From CAYWRO01 sp964460345 (lineage in GTDB: Bacteria > Planctomycetota > Phycisphaerae > Phycisphaerales > UBA1924): a DNA stretch of 12,950 nt. Both the position numbers and the translations under genes were made by a program. Under the pieces are notes generated by a model. That model had not been told where the DNA came from. It was given only the letters and a program-made list of their open reading frames with translations, and did no database searches. Below, in pieces: positions 1 to 7,414 of the stretch (positions within the stretch are counted from its first letter, which is position 1; each line of letters begins with the position of its first letter). The stretch spans positions 1 to 12,950 of the forward strand of contig CAYWRO010000088.1 of assembly GCA_964460345.1 (NCBI GenBank), read 5' to 3'.

Positions 1-3000
1 TCGATCATCGAAGAAGATCCGCCGACGAGCGCGGCGTACGTGACGGACCTGTTCAGCCGGTCGGCGGAGCGGCTGGTGACGGGGCGTCTGCGCGTGGATG
101 GGCGGGGGTTGCAGCGCATCGTCGGGAGCGTGGCCAAGGGGCTGGGAGAGATTCAGGAGAAGCTGGGGCGCGGGCACGGGAACCTGAAGCCGACGAACGT
201 ACTGATCGACGCGGCGTCTGACCTCGGTCTGGCGCGCGTGGCGCTAACGGATCCCGCGCCGACGGCGGATGGTGAAGGAGCCCAGGCGCGCGATCTGCGC
301 GCGGTGGGAGACCTGATTCACCGGCTCGTGCTGCACCAGGCATTCACCGAGCGCAGCGCCTGGCCGATCGCCGCATCGCCGGAGTGGTCGCGGCTGGGCA
401 GGTCGGGTGCGAAGTGGCTGGATCTGGCGAACCGGCTGCTGAGCCCGAAGGCCGACGAGCGACCGACGCTCGAAGCGCTGATCGCCGAGATCGATGGGTT
501 GACGGTGAAAGGGGGGAACAAGGGCGTGTTGATTGCGGGGGCCGCGGCGGGGGTGTTGATCCTTGGGGGTGGCGTGACACTGGCGGTTCTGGCGTCAGGG
601 CGGGGCAGCGGCGGTGAGAGCGGGATCGTCGACGGCGAGCAGTTTGATCCCGCGGCGTGGCAGGCGCTCAACGAGGGATATCTCCGGTGGTTCGGCGCGC
701 TGGAGCGCGATCTGGCGCGCCTGGAGGGGCCGCGTGCCGCGGCGTGGAGGGCGGATGAGACGCTGGCGGGGGTGATGGCGCGGATTTCGGAGTCGAAGAT
801 TGATCCGAAGGAGATCGCAGGCGTTTCACAGGCGTCGTATCAGTCGTGGGCGGCGGGCGGCGCGCCTCCTGAGAAGGTGACGACCGGGAGCGGCCCGAGC
901 CGGGTGCGGTTGGCGCTTGAGACGATGCGTTCGATCGAGTCGACGCTGACGGAAAGTTGGCCGACGCTGGCGGCGCTGGAGGAAGCGGCGACGGCTTGGG
1001 AAAGTGAGGCGTTCGGCTGGACTGGCGCTGCGGCGCAGGTGCGCGCAGTGCTGGAGGGACTTCGTCGCGAGCGCGATGCGGGGATGAGCGCCGCGATCGA
1101 CGAGGCGCTGTCGATGGCGGCGCGGGTGCGCGCGCTGCAGGCGCGATGGGGAGCCATCGAGGCGAGCGCGGCGGTCATTGAGAGCAAGGGCGATCCGGTG
1201 CTGGATCGTTTCCTGGAGGCGAGCGCGGCGTGGGTGGGCCGGGAGGATGCGGCTGCGGGGCAGGATCACGGCTCGGAGAGCCGTGCCACCGAGAGCCGTG
1301 CCACCGAGAGCGGCGCTGTGCTGGTGAATGAGGAGCGTCTGGCGGAAGTGGAGCGTCTCGCGGCGTCGCTGCGCGGCTTTGTGGAGCGGGACTGGGCGGA
1401 GTTCGACCACGACACGTTCATGCAGACGAATGAGTTGTATGGGCGGCTCGCCTCGGGGGGCGTCGTGGGGAAGGAGCAGTTTGATCAATGGCTGCACGCG
1501 GCGAGCAGCCCCGAGGCGAAGCTGCCGCAGGGCGCCGATCCGCGTCGAGAGTGGCAGATCGCTGCGCATGAAGATGATGCGCACGACCTGTTGCAGGAGA
1601 TCGGGCGCGAACTGGGCGTGCCCGTGAGCGAGGAGGATGGCGAGTGGGCGGCGGTCGACGCGGCGGCGGACCTTTCGGGTCGCGCTGAGCGGCACGCGGC
1701 GCGTGTGCAGGAGGCGGCAAGGCTCCTGGCGGCGGCGCGTGATCACGCGCAAGAGATTCACGTCAACGAGTTGCGCTGGACGCGCGGCACCGCGGACACG
1801 ATCAAGGGTCGGATGGCGGAGGCGAACCGCTCGATGGAGCAGGCACGGCTGGCGCTGTCGGACGTGCTGCAGCGCATTCGCCTGGATAAGCAGGCCACAT
1901 TTGAGGAGGTGCGTTCGGCGATCGCGCAGCGCGAGGCGATCAGCGCATCGCCGGCGGTGAACGCGGCCTGGCAGGCGGGCAAGGGGGCGTTGCTGGCGAA
2001 GTTCACGCCGGATTCGGGCCTGGCCAGCGCGGACTTACGGATCGAGGCCGAGGGGCTGGAAGCGTCGCTGAAGCAGATTGCGGAGGCGGGCGGCTCGCTG
2101 CCGGAAGGCCTGGAGCGGGTGGGGATGGTGCAGCGCGTGGATGAGGCGCTGCGCGGCAAGCGCGAGCGCGCGATCGAGGCGGCGCTTGCAAGCCTGCGCG
2201 GGGCGGATGGCGGGCTGCCCGTGGCGGGGGATCCGGCGTATGAAGCCGCCGCGGAAGAGGTGCGCGAGGCGGTCGGGGCGTGGGTGGACAGCGCGGTGGC
2301 GATGGTGACTGACCTTCGCGCAGCTTCAAACCGGCTGAACCTGGGGTATGGGCTCGCCGAGGGCGGGGATGAGAGCCCGGGTGCGCTGTTTGAGCGGTGG
2401 GCGGGGCAGGAAGTGTTTGTTGATTCATTCGGCGAAGGGGGACCGTCGCCGTTGTCGGAGCGGGTCGCGGGGCTGCAGCGCGTTGCGGAGATGACGGGAC
2501 GTGCGGCGCTGAGCGCGGAGATCCAGGGAGCGCAGCAGGGCCGGCAGGAGCGAGCGATTGCGGCGTACAGGCGGCTGGGCGAGTTTCCGGCGGAGACGGT
2601 GGAGGAACTGACGGGCGAACTGGCACTCGCCGAGCGATTGAAGCTGGCGCTGGACGACGTCGAGAAGGTTTCGCAGGCTCGACGGGAGGAACTGGAGGCG
2701 GAGTTTGCGCAGGCGCGGCGCGATCGCTGGCGGGCGTTTGCCCAGCAGGCGGCGAATGAGGCGGTGCTCGTGGGGGCACTGGAGGCGCGGCCGCGGTTCG
2801 GCGTGGAGTTGAGCCCGGCCGCACTCGGTGAGCAGCTTTACGTCGATGCGCAGGTGCTTGCACTGACGCAGGGGCTGGAAGCGGCCGGCGATGACGACGA
2901 AAGGGCGCGCGGGGTGGCGGAGGCGTTTGTCGCGTCAATTGATTCGGCATCGCCGTCCCTGAGCCGCGGCGTGCTGGAGCAGGCGCCGATCAGCGACATC

Positions 3001-4197
3001 CTGGCCGGTGTGCGCGGGGTGTTGAGTGGACAGGAGGTCGCCCCGCCGCGGATCGACCCCACGACACTCGGCCCCGGGGCGCTGGAGGGGTGGGCGGGCG
3101 TCGAGCAGGGGAATAATGGCGTGGTCTTCACGCACGCTGGGAGCGGGATGCGCCTCGAGTTTGTGCGCGTGGAGGGGAATGTCGGTCAGGGCGCCGAGGC
3201 CGCCGCGATCGAGCCGTTCTACATCATGAAAACGGAGCTGTCTCTGGGACAGTTCGCGGCGATCGATGTGATGACCGCGGGGACGGCGAGTCGGCTCCTG
3301 GGCGTTCCGGAAGAGGCGCAGGAGTACTGGAACGGGCCGCGGGTGTGGCGTCTGGCGGGCGGGCGGCTGGGCCGGAACACGTTCTGGCTGCAGAGCAGCC
3401 CGATTTATCAGTCGACGCCGGCGTATCCGGCGGGGCTGGGGGATGCGGGCAACCGGCGGCGCATCGCCGAGAGCCAGGGGGGGCCGGATGAGTCGATGCC
3501 GATGCAGTATGTCCCGGCCTCGGCGGCCGTGTACGCGGCGAAGGCCGTGGGGTGCCGGCTTCCGACGTCTGCGGAGTGGCTGGCCGCGCTGCGGGAGGTC
3601 GGCGGCGGCGGGACGACGATCGGGGCCAACCTGCGCGATGCGACCTGGACGCGCCAGCAGGCGCATGTGCGCGGATTCATCTCGCAGACGACGGGCGTGA
3701 ACTACCCGGACGCCGCGGCGTTCCGGGCTTCAGGGGTGCGCGTCGGTGAGGGGGCGAGCGCGACGGCGTGGCCGGGGGTTGACGATGGGATGCTGTGGTT
3801 CCGCCCGGTGGCGGACGCGACGGCGGGGAGCCCTCCGGCGGTGTTTGTGGAGGGATTGGTGGGGAATGTCGCGGAATGGGTGTTTGAGGACGCCGCGGCG
3901 GTCGAGGCCGTGGACCTGGCCGGGGCGGAGACGTTTTTGGTGGATGGGACCGGCAATTGGGAGCCGGCCCGGGCGGGCGAACTGCGCGTGGTGGGGGCTT
4001 CGGCGTTGAGCGCGCCGGAACTGGCGGTGGATGGGGTGTTTGCGCCGGCGGATGCGTACGCGGCGGCCACCGCCGGGTATGCGGATGTGGGCGTCCGGTT
4101 GGTGTTCCCGGCGCGCGGGACAGGGCGCGCGACCCTTGGTGACAAGATTGCGGGTGTGCTGGGGGACAGGCGGTTCTTGACGGTTGAGAGCCGATAA
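1..4197 (+). CDS. PpkA/TagR-like fusion: pseudokinase, TM helix, helical stalk, SUMF1 domain (5' partial)
   Basis: The frame is open to the left edge, so the GTG at 40 is internal and the kinase N-lobe lies outside the window. Residues below count from that GTG. Residues 25-154 match a protein-kinase C-lobe: the catalytic loop is HGNLKPTN (46-53), the DFG position reads DPA (D71), and the last subdomain reads SPKADERPTLEAL (135-147). The catalytic Asp is replaced by Asn48, and only about 15 residues separate D71 from the helix usually found after the APE motif, so this is very probably a pseudokinase. A transmembrane helix spans 162-185. About 800 Ala/Glu/Arg-rich helical residues follow. From about 1027 to 1357 there is a SUMF1-like domain: FYIMKTELSLGQFAAI, CRLPTSAEW, GNVAEWVFED, VGVRLVF. 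The expected topology is kinase in the cytoplasm and SUMF1 in the periplasm, like PpkA joined to TagR. No catalytic Cys pair of a true formylglycine-generating enzyme is evident. The domain calls are firm; the T6SS role rests on context. Confidence 0.85.
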   Translation, partial: SIIEEDPPTSAAYVTDLFSRSAERLVTGRLRVDGRGLQRIVGSVAKGLGEIQEKLGRGHGNLKPTNVLIDAASDLGLARVALTDPAPTADGEGAQARDLRAVGDLIHRLVLHQAFTERSAWPIAASPEWSRLGRSGAKWLDLANRLLSPKADERPTLEALIAEIDGLTVKGGNKGVLIAGAAAGVLILGGGVTLAVLASGRGSGGESGIVDGEQFDPAAWQALNEGYLRWFGALERDLARLEGPRAAAWRADETLAGVMARISESKIDPKEIAGVSQASYQSWAAGGAPPEKVTTGSGPSRVRLALETMRSIESTLTESWPTLAALEEAATAWESEAFGWTGAAAQVRAVLEGLRRERDAGMSAAIDEALSMAARVRALQARWGAIEASAAVIESKGDPVLDRFLEASAAWVGREDAAAGQDHGSESRATESRATESGAVLVNEERLAEVERLAASLRGFVERDWAEFDHDTFMQTNELYGRLASGGVVGKEQFDQWLHAASSPEAKLPQGADPRREWQIAAHEDDAHDLLQEIGRELGVPVSEEDGEWAAVDAAADLSGRAERHAARVQEAARLLAAARDHAQEIHVNELRWTRGTADTIKGRMAEANRSMEQARLALSDVLQRIRLDKQATFEEVRSAIAQREAISASPAVNAAWQAGKGALLAKFTPDSGLASADLRIEAEGLEASLKQIAEAGGSLPEGLERVGMVQRVDEALRGKRERAIEAALASLRGADGGLPVAGDPAYEAAAEEVREAVGAWVDSAVAMVTDLRAASNRLNLGYGLAEGGDESPGALFERWAGQEVFVDSFGEGGPSPLSERVAGLQRVAEMTGRAALSAEIQGAQQGRQERAIAAYRRLGEFPAETVEELTGELALAERLKLALDDVEKVSQARREELEAEFAQARRDRWRAFAQQAANEAVLVGALEARPRFGVELSPAALGEQLYVDAQVLALTQGLEAAGDDDERARGVAEAFVASIDSASPSLSRGVLEQAPISDILAGVRGVLSGQEVAPPRIDPTTLGPGALEGWAGVEQGNNGVVFTHAGSGMRLEFVRVEGNVGQGAEAAAIEPFYIMKTELSLGQFAAIDVMTAGTASRLLGVPEEAQEYWNGPRVWRLAGGRLGRNTFWLQSSPIYQSTPAYPAGLGDAGNRRRIAESQGGPDESMPMQYVPASAAVYAAKAVGCRLPTSAEWLAALREVGGGGTTIGANLRDATWTRQQAHVRGFISQTTGVNYPDAAAFRASGVRVGEGASATAWPGVDDGMLWFRPVADATAGSPPAVFVEGLVGNVAEWVFEDAAAVEAVDLAGAETFLVDGTGNWEPARAGELRVVGASALSAPELAVDGVFAPADAYAAATAGYADVGVRLVFPARGTGRATLGDKIAGVLGDRRFLTVESR
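1273..1317 (+). repeat. three 15-base in-frame tandem repeats in the stalk region
   Basis: Three consecutive 15-base units, in codon register, encode SESRA, TESRA and TESGA (residues 412-426 counted from the GTG at 40). Units 1 and 2 differ at two bases. Unit 3 diverges in its last six bases. They sit in a polar linker between helical segments of the pseudokinase-SUMF1 protein, and probably arose by slippage or unequal exchange that keeps the reading frame. Confidence 0.85.
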
Positions 4198-4247
4198 GCG
4201 TTCGGCTGTCTCGGCCCGGGCTGGTCCAGCGACGGCAGGCCTCCCGA

Positions 4248-4529
4248 TTACTCGGTGCGGACGCCGGCGATGGTGCTCTCGTTGACCTGTGTCATGAACG
4301 CGGCCTGGGCGGGGCCGTCAAGGCGGCCGGCGTAGGGGCGGAAGTTGCCTGCGAGGGCGGTCGGGGCGAAGATGGCCGCGCCGATGTCATCCGTGGCGAC
4401 CATTGAGGCGGTCTGGTCGTTCGTGAGGACGTATGTCTGTGCGGGGGCGCGATTTGTGGAAGAGCAGCCGACGGTGGCGGCGAGGGTGCAGGCGGCGAAG
4501 GCGGAGAGAGTGATGCGGCGAACGTGCAT
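4248..4529 (-). CDS. small predicted lipoprotein, 93 aa
   Basis: I do not recognise the family. The start is set by an AAGGAG site 5 bases upstream of ATG (MHVRR), which is better supported than the longer MFEGAP start at 4547. Residues 1-22 form a lipoprotein signal: MHVRR, a hydrophobic core (ITLSAFAACTLAA), then a lipobox-like TVGC with Cys22 and Ser at +2, which favours outer-membrane retention in proteobacterial-type sorting. The mature part is only about 72 residues (QTYVLTNDQTAS, FAPTALAGNFRPYAGRLDG). It is convergent with the pseudokinase-SUMF1 gene (50-base gap) and divergent from the T6SS run. TssJ, the usual T6SS lipoprotein, is about twice as long, so I do not call it TssJ. By position it could serve a TagQ-like role near the SUMF1 domain, but that is speculation. 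Confidence 0.75.
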   Translation of the reverse strand: MHVRRITLSAFAACTLAATVGCSSTNRAPAQTYVLTNDQTASMVATDDIGAAIFAPTALAGNFRPYAGRLDGPAQAAFMTQVNESTIAGVRTE

Positions 4530-4534
4530 GGGAG

Positions 4535-4540
4535 CTCCTT
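4535..4540 (-). promoter_or_regulatory. ribosome binding site of the lipoprotein gene
   Basis: On the minus strand this reads AAGGAG, followed by a 5-base spacer and ATG. It fixes the start at 4529 rather than at the upstream in-frame ATG at 4547. Confidence 0.7.
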
Positions 4541-4881
4541 CAAACAAAATTGCGACTCGTCGTTGCCCCTCGCACGGGTAGCTTGCGCATTGGTGAAGGG
4601 GCTGCTAGTGGGATCGGAGGGAGGAGTGGTGCGGTGGAGGGACAATCGCCGATTTCGGGGGCTGCGGGTCGGCGCAACCGGAGGATCGGGCGCAGGTCGA
4701 AGCGGCGGGCGGTTATCGGGAGAAGAAACCTGGCGGAGCGCCGGGTCGGCGGGGCGAGTGGAAAGGGCGTGAAAAGGTGGGGGGAGCGGGCTTTTGCGGC
4801 GGGATGTGTGTCCGTATACTGGGCGGGTTCGGGCGGATGCGGTGGTGAAGCTGGTGAAAATGCAGGACCCGGGAAGCGCAT
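4541..4881. other. non-coding stretch between divergent genes
   Basis: This stretch of about 340 bases separates the minus-strand lipoprotein gene from the plus-strand T6SS run. The only open frame of note (plus strand, 4550-4885) encodes a low-complexity Gly/Arg/Ala peptide with no domain or good ribosome binding site, so I take it as non-coding. It should carry promoters for both directions. I see a candidate on the plus strand only. I see no RNA gene, tandem repeat or mobile-element end in it. Confidence 0.6.
4794..4820 (+). promoter_or_regulatory. candidate promoter of the T6SS run
   Basis: The hexamer TATACT at 4815-4820 matches the TATAAT consensus at five of six positions and stands out in very GC-rich DNA. 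A weak -35-like TTGCGG lies at 4794-4799 with a 15-base spacer; shifting by one or two bases gives TTTGCG or TTTTGC with 16-17 bases. This would give a leader of roughly 55 bases before the GTG at 4882. An in-frame TGA at 4855 shows that the coding region begins after it. Confidence 0.35.
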
Positions 4882-5823
4882 GTGAACAGAGTGAGCAGTG
4901 AATTTGCCAGACGCGTGGCGGGGGTGGCGAACCGTCTTCGGCTGGTGCAGGCGGACTTTGCGGATGAATCAGCGGAGACGCGTCGGGAGATGCTCGCCGA
5001 GGAGGTCCGGCGTGCGCTGAGCGAGGTGGGGCTGGAGGACCGCGAGGCGTTTCTGGCGGCGTTGCGCGAGGAGTTTCCGGCGTGGGAGATGGTGCAGGCG
5101 GGGGCGGCGGCGCCGGCGGAGGGTGCGGGCGAGAGTGCGCGCAGTGCGATGGATGAGCGCGAGTTATCGGACCCGTCGTTCCTGGCCGAGCGGCTTGCCG
5201 GGCTTGCGGGTTCGATGACGGCGGAGCAGAAGCGCGCCGTCGAGCAGCATCTGAAGCGCGCCGGGCTGGTGTCGGAGCCGCCGGTCGGCGGGCTGCCGGA
5301 GGAGGCGCTGGCGCCCCTGAAGAAGGTGTTGGGCCTGACGGATGGGGAGGCGGTGGATCCGGCGCGGCTGGCAAAGGCGGCGGTCGTGCTGACGGAACTG
5401 GCCTCAAGCCTCGACCAGGTGGTGTGGAACACGTGGAAGACACTGTCGCCGCGGTCTGACATCAAGCGCGGTCAGCCCGTGAAGGGGACGCTGAAGCGGT
5501 ATGTGGCTGGGGACGGCGAAGTCGCGGGGACGCAGGTGAAGCAGGATGTCGAGCGGTTGCGTCAGTTGACCGCGGCGTTGATTTCGTCGGTGAGCCAGGC
5601 GGGCCGGACGTTCGCGCAGAAGCACGTTGAGAAGTTCTCGCCGTCGGAGATCGAGGCGATGGCGAAGATGGCGGGCGGGGGTCTGCTGGTGAGCCAGGAG
5701 GTGCGCTGCTGGCGCAAGTATGTGGAGTTGGCGGGTCCGGTGGATGCGATTGCGATCGAGGGGGAGCTGCTGGCGGCGATCGCGGGGTATGCGGAGTCGC
5801 TGATGAAGGGGATCGGGAGATAG
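4882..5823 (+). CDS. TagH/Fha C-terminal-domain-like T6SS protein lacking an FHA domain
   Basis: This is a 313-residue, mostly helical soluble protein with no signal peptide or transmembrane segment. GTG 4882 is the first possible start after an in-frame TGA at 4855, with a weak GGGAAG site 5 bases before it. The second half (about 165-313) resembles the C-terminal domain of T6SS FHA proteins (TagH): an IKRG segment at 194-197, a helical stretch at 222-250, then KFSPSEIEAMAK (251-262), like the TagH LxRFxPxxLE motif, then CWRKYVELA (276-284), like its WxxYxxL segment. A TagH-typical NPLK motif is not evident. TagH proteins normally start with a phosphothreonine-binding FHA domain of about 100 residues. 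Here the first 165 residues are helical and Ala/Glu/Arg-rich with no FHA GR...SxxH signature. The gene leads the run into tssK, supporting a T6SS role. The family call is by motif memory; a T6SS-associated protein of unknown type is the alternative. Confidence 0.5.
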   Translation: MNRVSSEFARRVAGVANRLRLVQADFADESAETRREMLAEEVRRALSEVGLEDREAFLAALREEFPAWEMVQAGAAAPAEGAGESARSAMDERELSDPSFLAERLAGLAGSMTAEQKRAVEQHLKRAGLVSEPPVGGLPEEALAPLKKVLGLTDGEAVDPARLAKAAVVLTELASSLDQVVWNTWKTLSPRSDIKRGQPVKGTLKRYVAGDGEVAGTQVKQDVERLRQLTAALISSVSQAGRTFAQKHVEKFSPSEIEAMAKMAGGGLLVSQEVRCWRKYVELAGPVDAIAIEGELLAAIAGYAESLMKGIGR

Positions 5824-5826
5824 GGA

Positions 5827-5925
5827 AAATGCCAAATGGCAAAGTGCCAAATGGCAAATGAAGGCGGAGTTTCGGGCAGGCGGTTTGATTCGATTTGCCA
5901 TTTGGCCATTTGCCATTTGCGATTT
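5827..5925. repeat. long inverted repeat of AAAT heptamers upstream of tssK (element 1)
   Basis: Left arm 5827-5859 and right arm 5893-5925 are 33 bases each. They pair at 29 of 33 positions across a 33-base loop. Each arm is a near-regular array of AAAT-type tetramers separated by 3-4 bases of mostly G/C (period 7-8), strikingly AT-rich against its surroundings. The element starts 3 bases after the upstream stop codon and ends 9 bases before the tssK ATG, leaving only the weak GGATGAAG ribosome binding site free. There is no T-run after it, so it is not a standard terminator. Confidence 0.9.
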
Positions 5926-5934
5926 GGATGAAGC

Positions 5935-7311
5935 ATGACGAAGAGCGGGCTGGTTCACTGGCATGAGGGGTTGTTTCTTCAGCCGCATCACCTGCAGTCG
6001 ATGCAGCGCGGGCTGATGGAAGAGGTTGCGGCGGCGCGCAAGCTGTCGTGGGCGTATCCGATGGGGGTGATCGAGGCGCGCTTGAGCGCCGATGCGCTGG
6101 AGAACATGCTCGTCCGGTTCGACCGGTTGCGCGTGGTGATGCCGAGCGGGGTGGAAGTGGACTTCCCGGACACGACGGATGTGCCGCCGCTGGACATCCG
6201 CAAGCGGTTTGAGGCGTCGAGTGAGCCGTTTGTGGTGGAGCTCGGGGTGCCGCTGTGGTACGCGACGCGCGGAAACGCGATCGAGCGGAACGGGAACACC
6301 GGGGGGCAGGATTGGCGTGAGAAGCGGATCTTTCGCGTTGATGAGGTGACGCGGCCGGATGAGAACACGGGGGGGAACCCGCAGGCGGTTCTGGTGCGGC
6401 GGGTGAACGCGCGGCTGCTGCTGCCGGAGGATGATCACACGGACATCGAGACGATTCCGCTGCTGCGGATCGGGCAGGGGACGGGGGAGGATGTGGGGAT
6501 GCCGCGGCAGGATCCGGCGTTCATTCCGCCGTGCATGACGGTGGGGGGTTCGCCGGCGATGCGGGAGATGCTGCGCGACCTGGTGAATCAGGTGGAGGCC
6601 AGCCGGAAGGAGCTGGTGATCCAGATGACGCGCGGGGGGTTTGCGGTGGACATGATGCGCGGGGTGCAGTTCGAGCAGATGCTGCGTCTGCGGACGCTGA
6701 ACCGGTTTGCGGGGAGCTTGCCGACGCTGCTGGGCGCGCCGAATGCGGCGCCGTGGGTGGTCTATTGCCAGTTGCGGGAGCTGCTGGGCGAGCTTGCGGC
6801 GCTGCAGCCGGACCGCGATCCCTTCGAGGCGCCTGCCTACGACCACATGAACCAGGGGCCGGCGTTCCGCGAGTTGATCCGGAGCATCCGGGCGCTGCTG
6901 AAGGGGGCGGTGACGGCCAAGTTCATGAAGCTGCCGTTTACGAAGGAGGGGGAGATTCTCACGGCGCGGCTGACCGACGAGCACGTGTCGGGCGCGAGCG
7001 AGTACTTCCTCGGCGTGAAGAGCAAGGAGGACCCGCGCGCGGTGGCGAAGCTGGTGGAGAACTCCAGCGAGTTCAAACTGATGGCCAAGAGCATGATCAT
7101 GCGGAACATCTTCGGGATCAAGCTGGCCGAAGAGCGGCATCCGCCGCTGGAACTGCCGTCGATGGCGGGGCTGAGCTACTTCAGGCTGATGCGGGCGGAC
7201 AGCGAGCGGATGTGGTCGAAAATTCTGGAAGAGCGGGAGATGGGGCTGCGGTGGCTGGGGGTGGAGGATTCGGACTACGAAGTGACGCTGTTCATGACGG
7301 CGCACGGGTGA
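5935..7311 (+). CDS. tssK: T6SS baseplate protein TssK
   Basis: TssK links the cytoplasmic baseplate of the T6SS to the TssL-TssM inner-membrane complex. The N-terminus has the family signature WHEGLFLQPHHLQ (residues 9-21). The length of 458 residues is close to that of known TssK proteins (about 445). The C-terminal part has the usual YFRLM...MWSKILEERE pattern before the end. There is no signal peptide or transmembrane helix, as expected. The start is ATG 5935 with a weak site (GGATGAAG), right after a long hairpin. The next genes are tssL and tssM, the usual tssK-tssL-tssM order. Unlike many T6SS operons, where these genes abut or overlap, spacers of about 110 bases lie on both sides, each filled by the same kind of inverted repeat. 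Confidence 0.97.
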   Translation: MTKSGLVHWHEGLFLQPHHLQSMQRGLMEEVAAARKLSWAYPMGVIEARLSADALENMLVRFDRLRVVMPSGVEVDFPDTTDVPPLDIRKRFEASSEPFVVELGVPLWYATRGNAIERNGNTGGQDWREKRIFRVDEVTRPDENTGGNPQAVLVRRVNARLLLPEDDHTDIETIPLLRIGQGTGEDVGMPRQDPAFIPPCMTVGGSPAMREMLRDLVNQVEASRKELVIQMTRGGFAVDMMRGVQFEQMLRLRTLNRFAGSLPTLLGAPNAAPWVVYCQLRELLGELAALQPDRDPFEAPAYDHMNQGPAFRELIRSIRALLKGAVTAKFMKLPFTKEGEILTARLTDEHVSGASEYFLGVKSKEDPRAVAKLVENSSEFKLMAKSMIMRNIFGIKLAEERHPPLELPSMAGLSYFRLMRADSERMWSKILEEREMGLRWLGVEDSDYEVTLFMTAHG

Positions 7312-7314
7312 GGC

Positions 7315-7405
7315 AAATAGCAAATGGCAAATTGCCAAATAGCAAATGTTGCCGAATCGATCGCTGCTGCAAATTTGCCATTTAGGAATTTGCTATTTGC
7401 TATTT
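7315..7405. repeat. long inverted repeat of AAAT heptamers downstream of tssK (element 2)
   Basis: Left arm 7315-7347 and right arm 7373-7405 are 33 bases each. They pair at 29 of 33 positions across a 25-base loop. The left arm is AAAT-N3-AAAT-N3-AAAT-N4-AAAT-N3-AAAT and matches the left arm of element 1 at 29 of 33 positions. The loops show no clear similarity. It begins 3 bases after the tssK stop codon and ends 5 bases before the GAGG site of tssL. Confidence 0.9.
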
Positions 7406-7410
7406 TGATT

Positions 7411-7414
7411 GAGG
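7411..7414 (+). promoter_or_regulatory. ribosome binding site deciding the tssL start
   Basis: GAGG, followed by a 6-base spacer, precedes ATG 7421. It favours this start over an in-frame TTG at 7409, which would lie on top of the site. Confidence 0.65.

Noticed and set aside
40..42. GTG at 40 as the true start of the first gene
   Set aside because: The frame stays open to base 1, and the kinase match begins in mid-domain, so the N-lobe and start must lie upstream of the window.
4189..4207. Perfect 6-bp inverted repeat (AGCCGA / TCGGCT) spanning the stop codon of the fusion gene, considered as a terminator
   Set aside because: The stem is short and no T-run follows on either strand; such repeats are common by chance in GC-rich DNA.
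4248..4529. Small lipoprotein considered as TssJ
   Set aside because: The mature part is about 72 residues, roughly half of a TssJ domain, it is on the opposite strand, and no TssJ motif is recognisable.
4550..4885. 111-codon plus-strand open frame before the TagH-like gene
   Set aside because: Gly/Arg/Ala-rich low-complexity translation, no domain, no good ribosome binding site, and it covers the likely promoter region.
5827..5925. Heptamer array considered as a CRISPR array
   Set aside because: Units are 7-8 bases with no unique spacers of 25-40 bases, and the array is inverted. This does not fit CRISPR.
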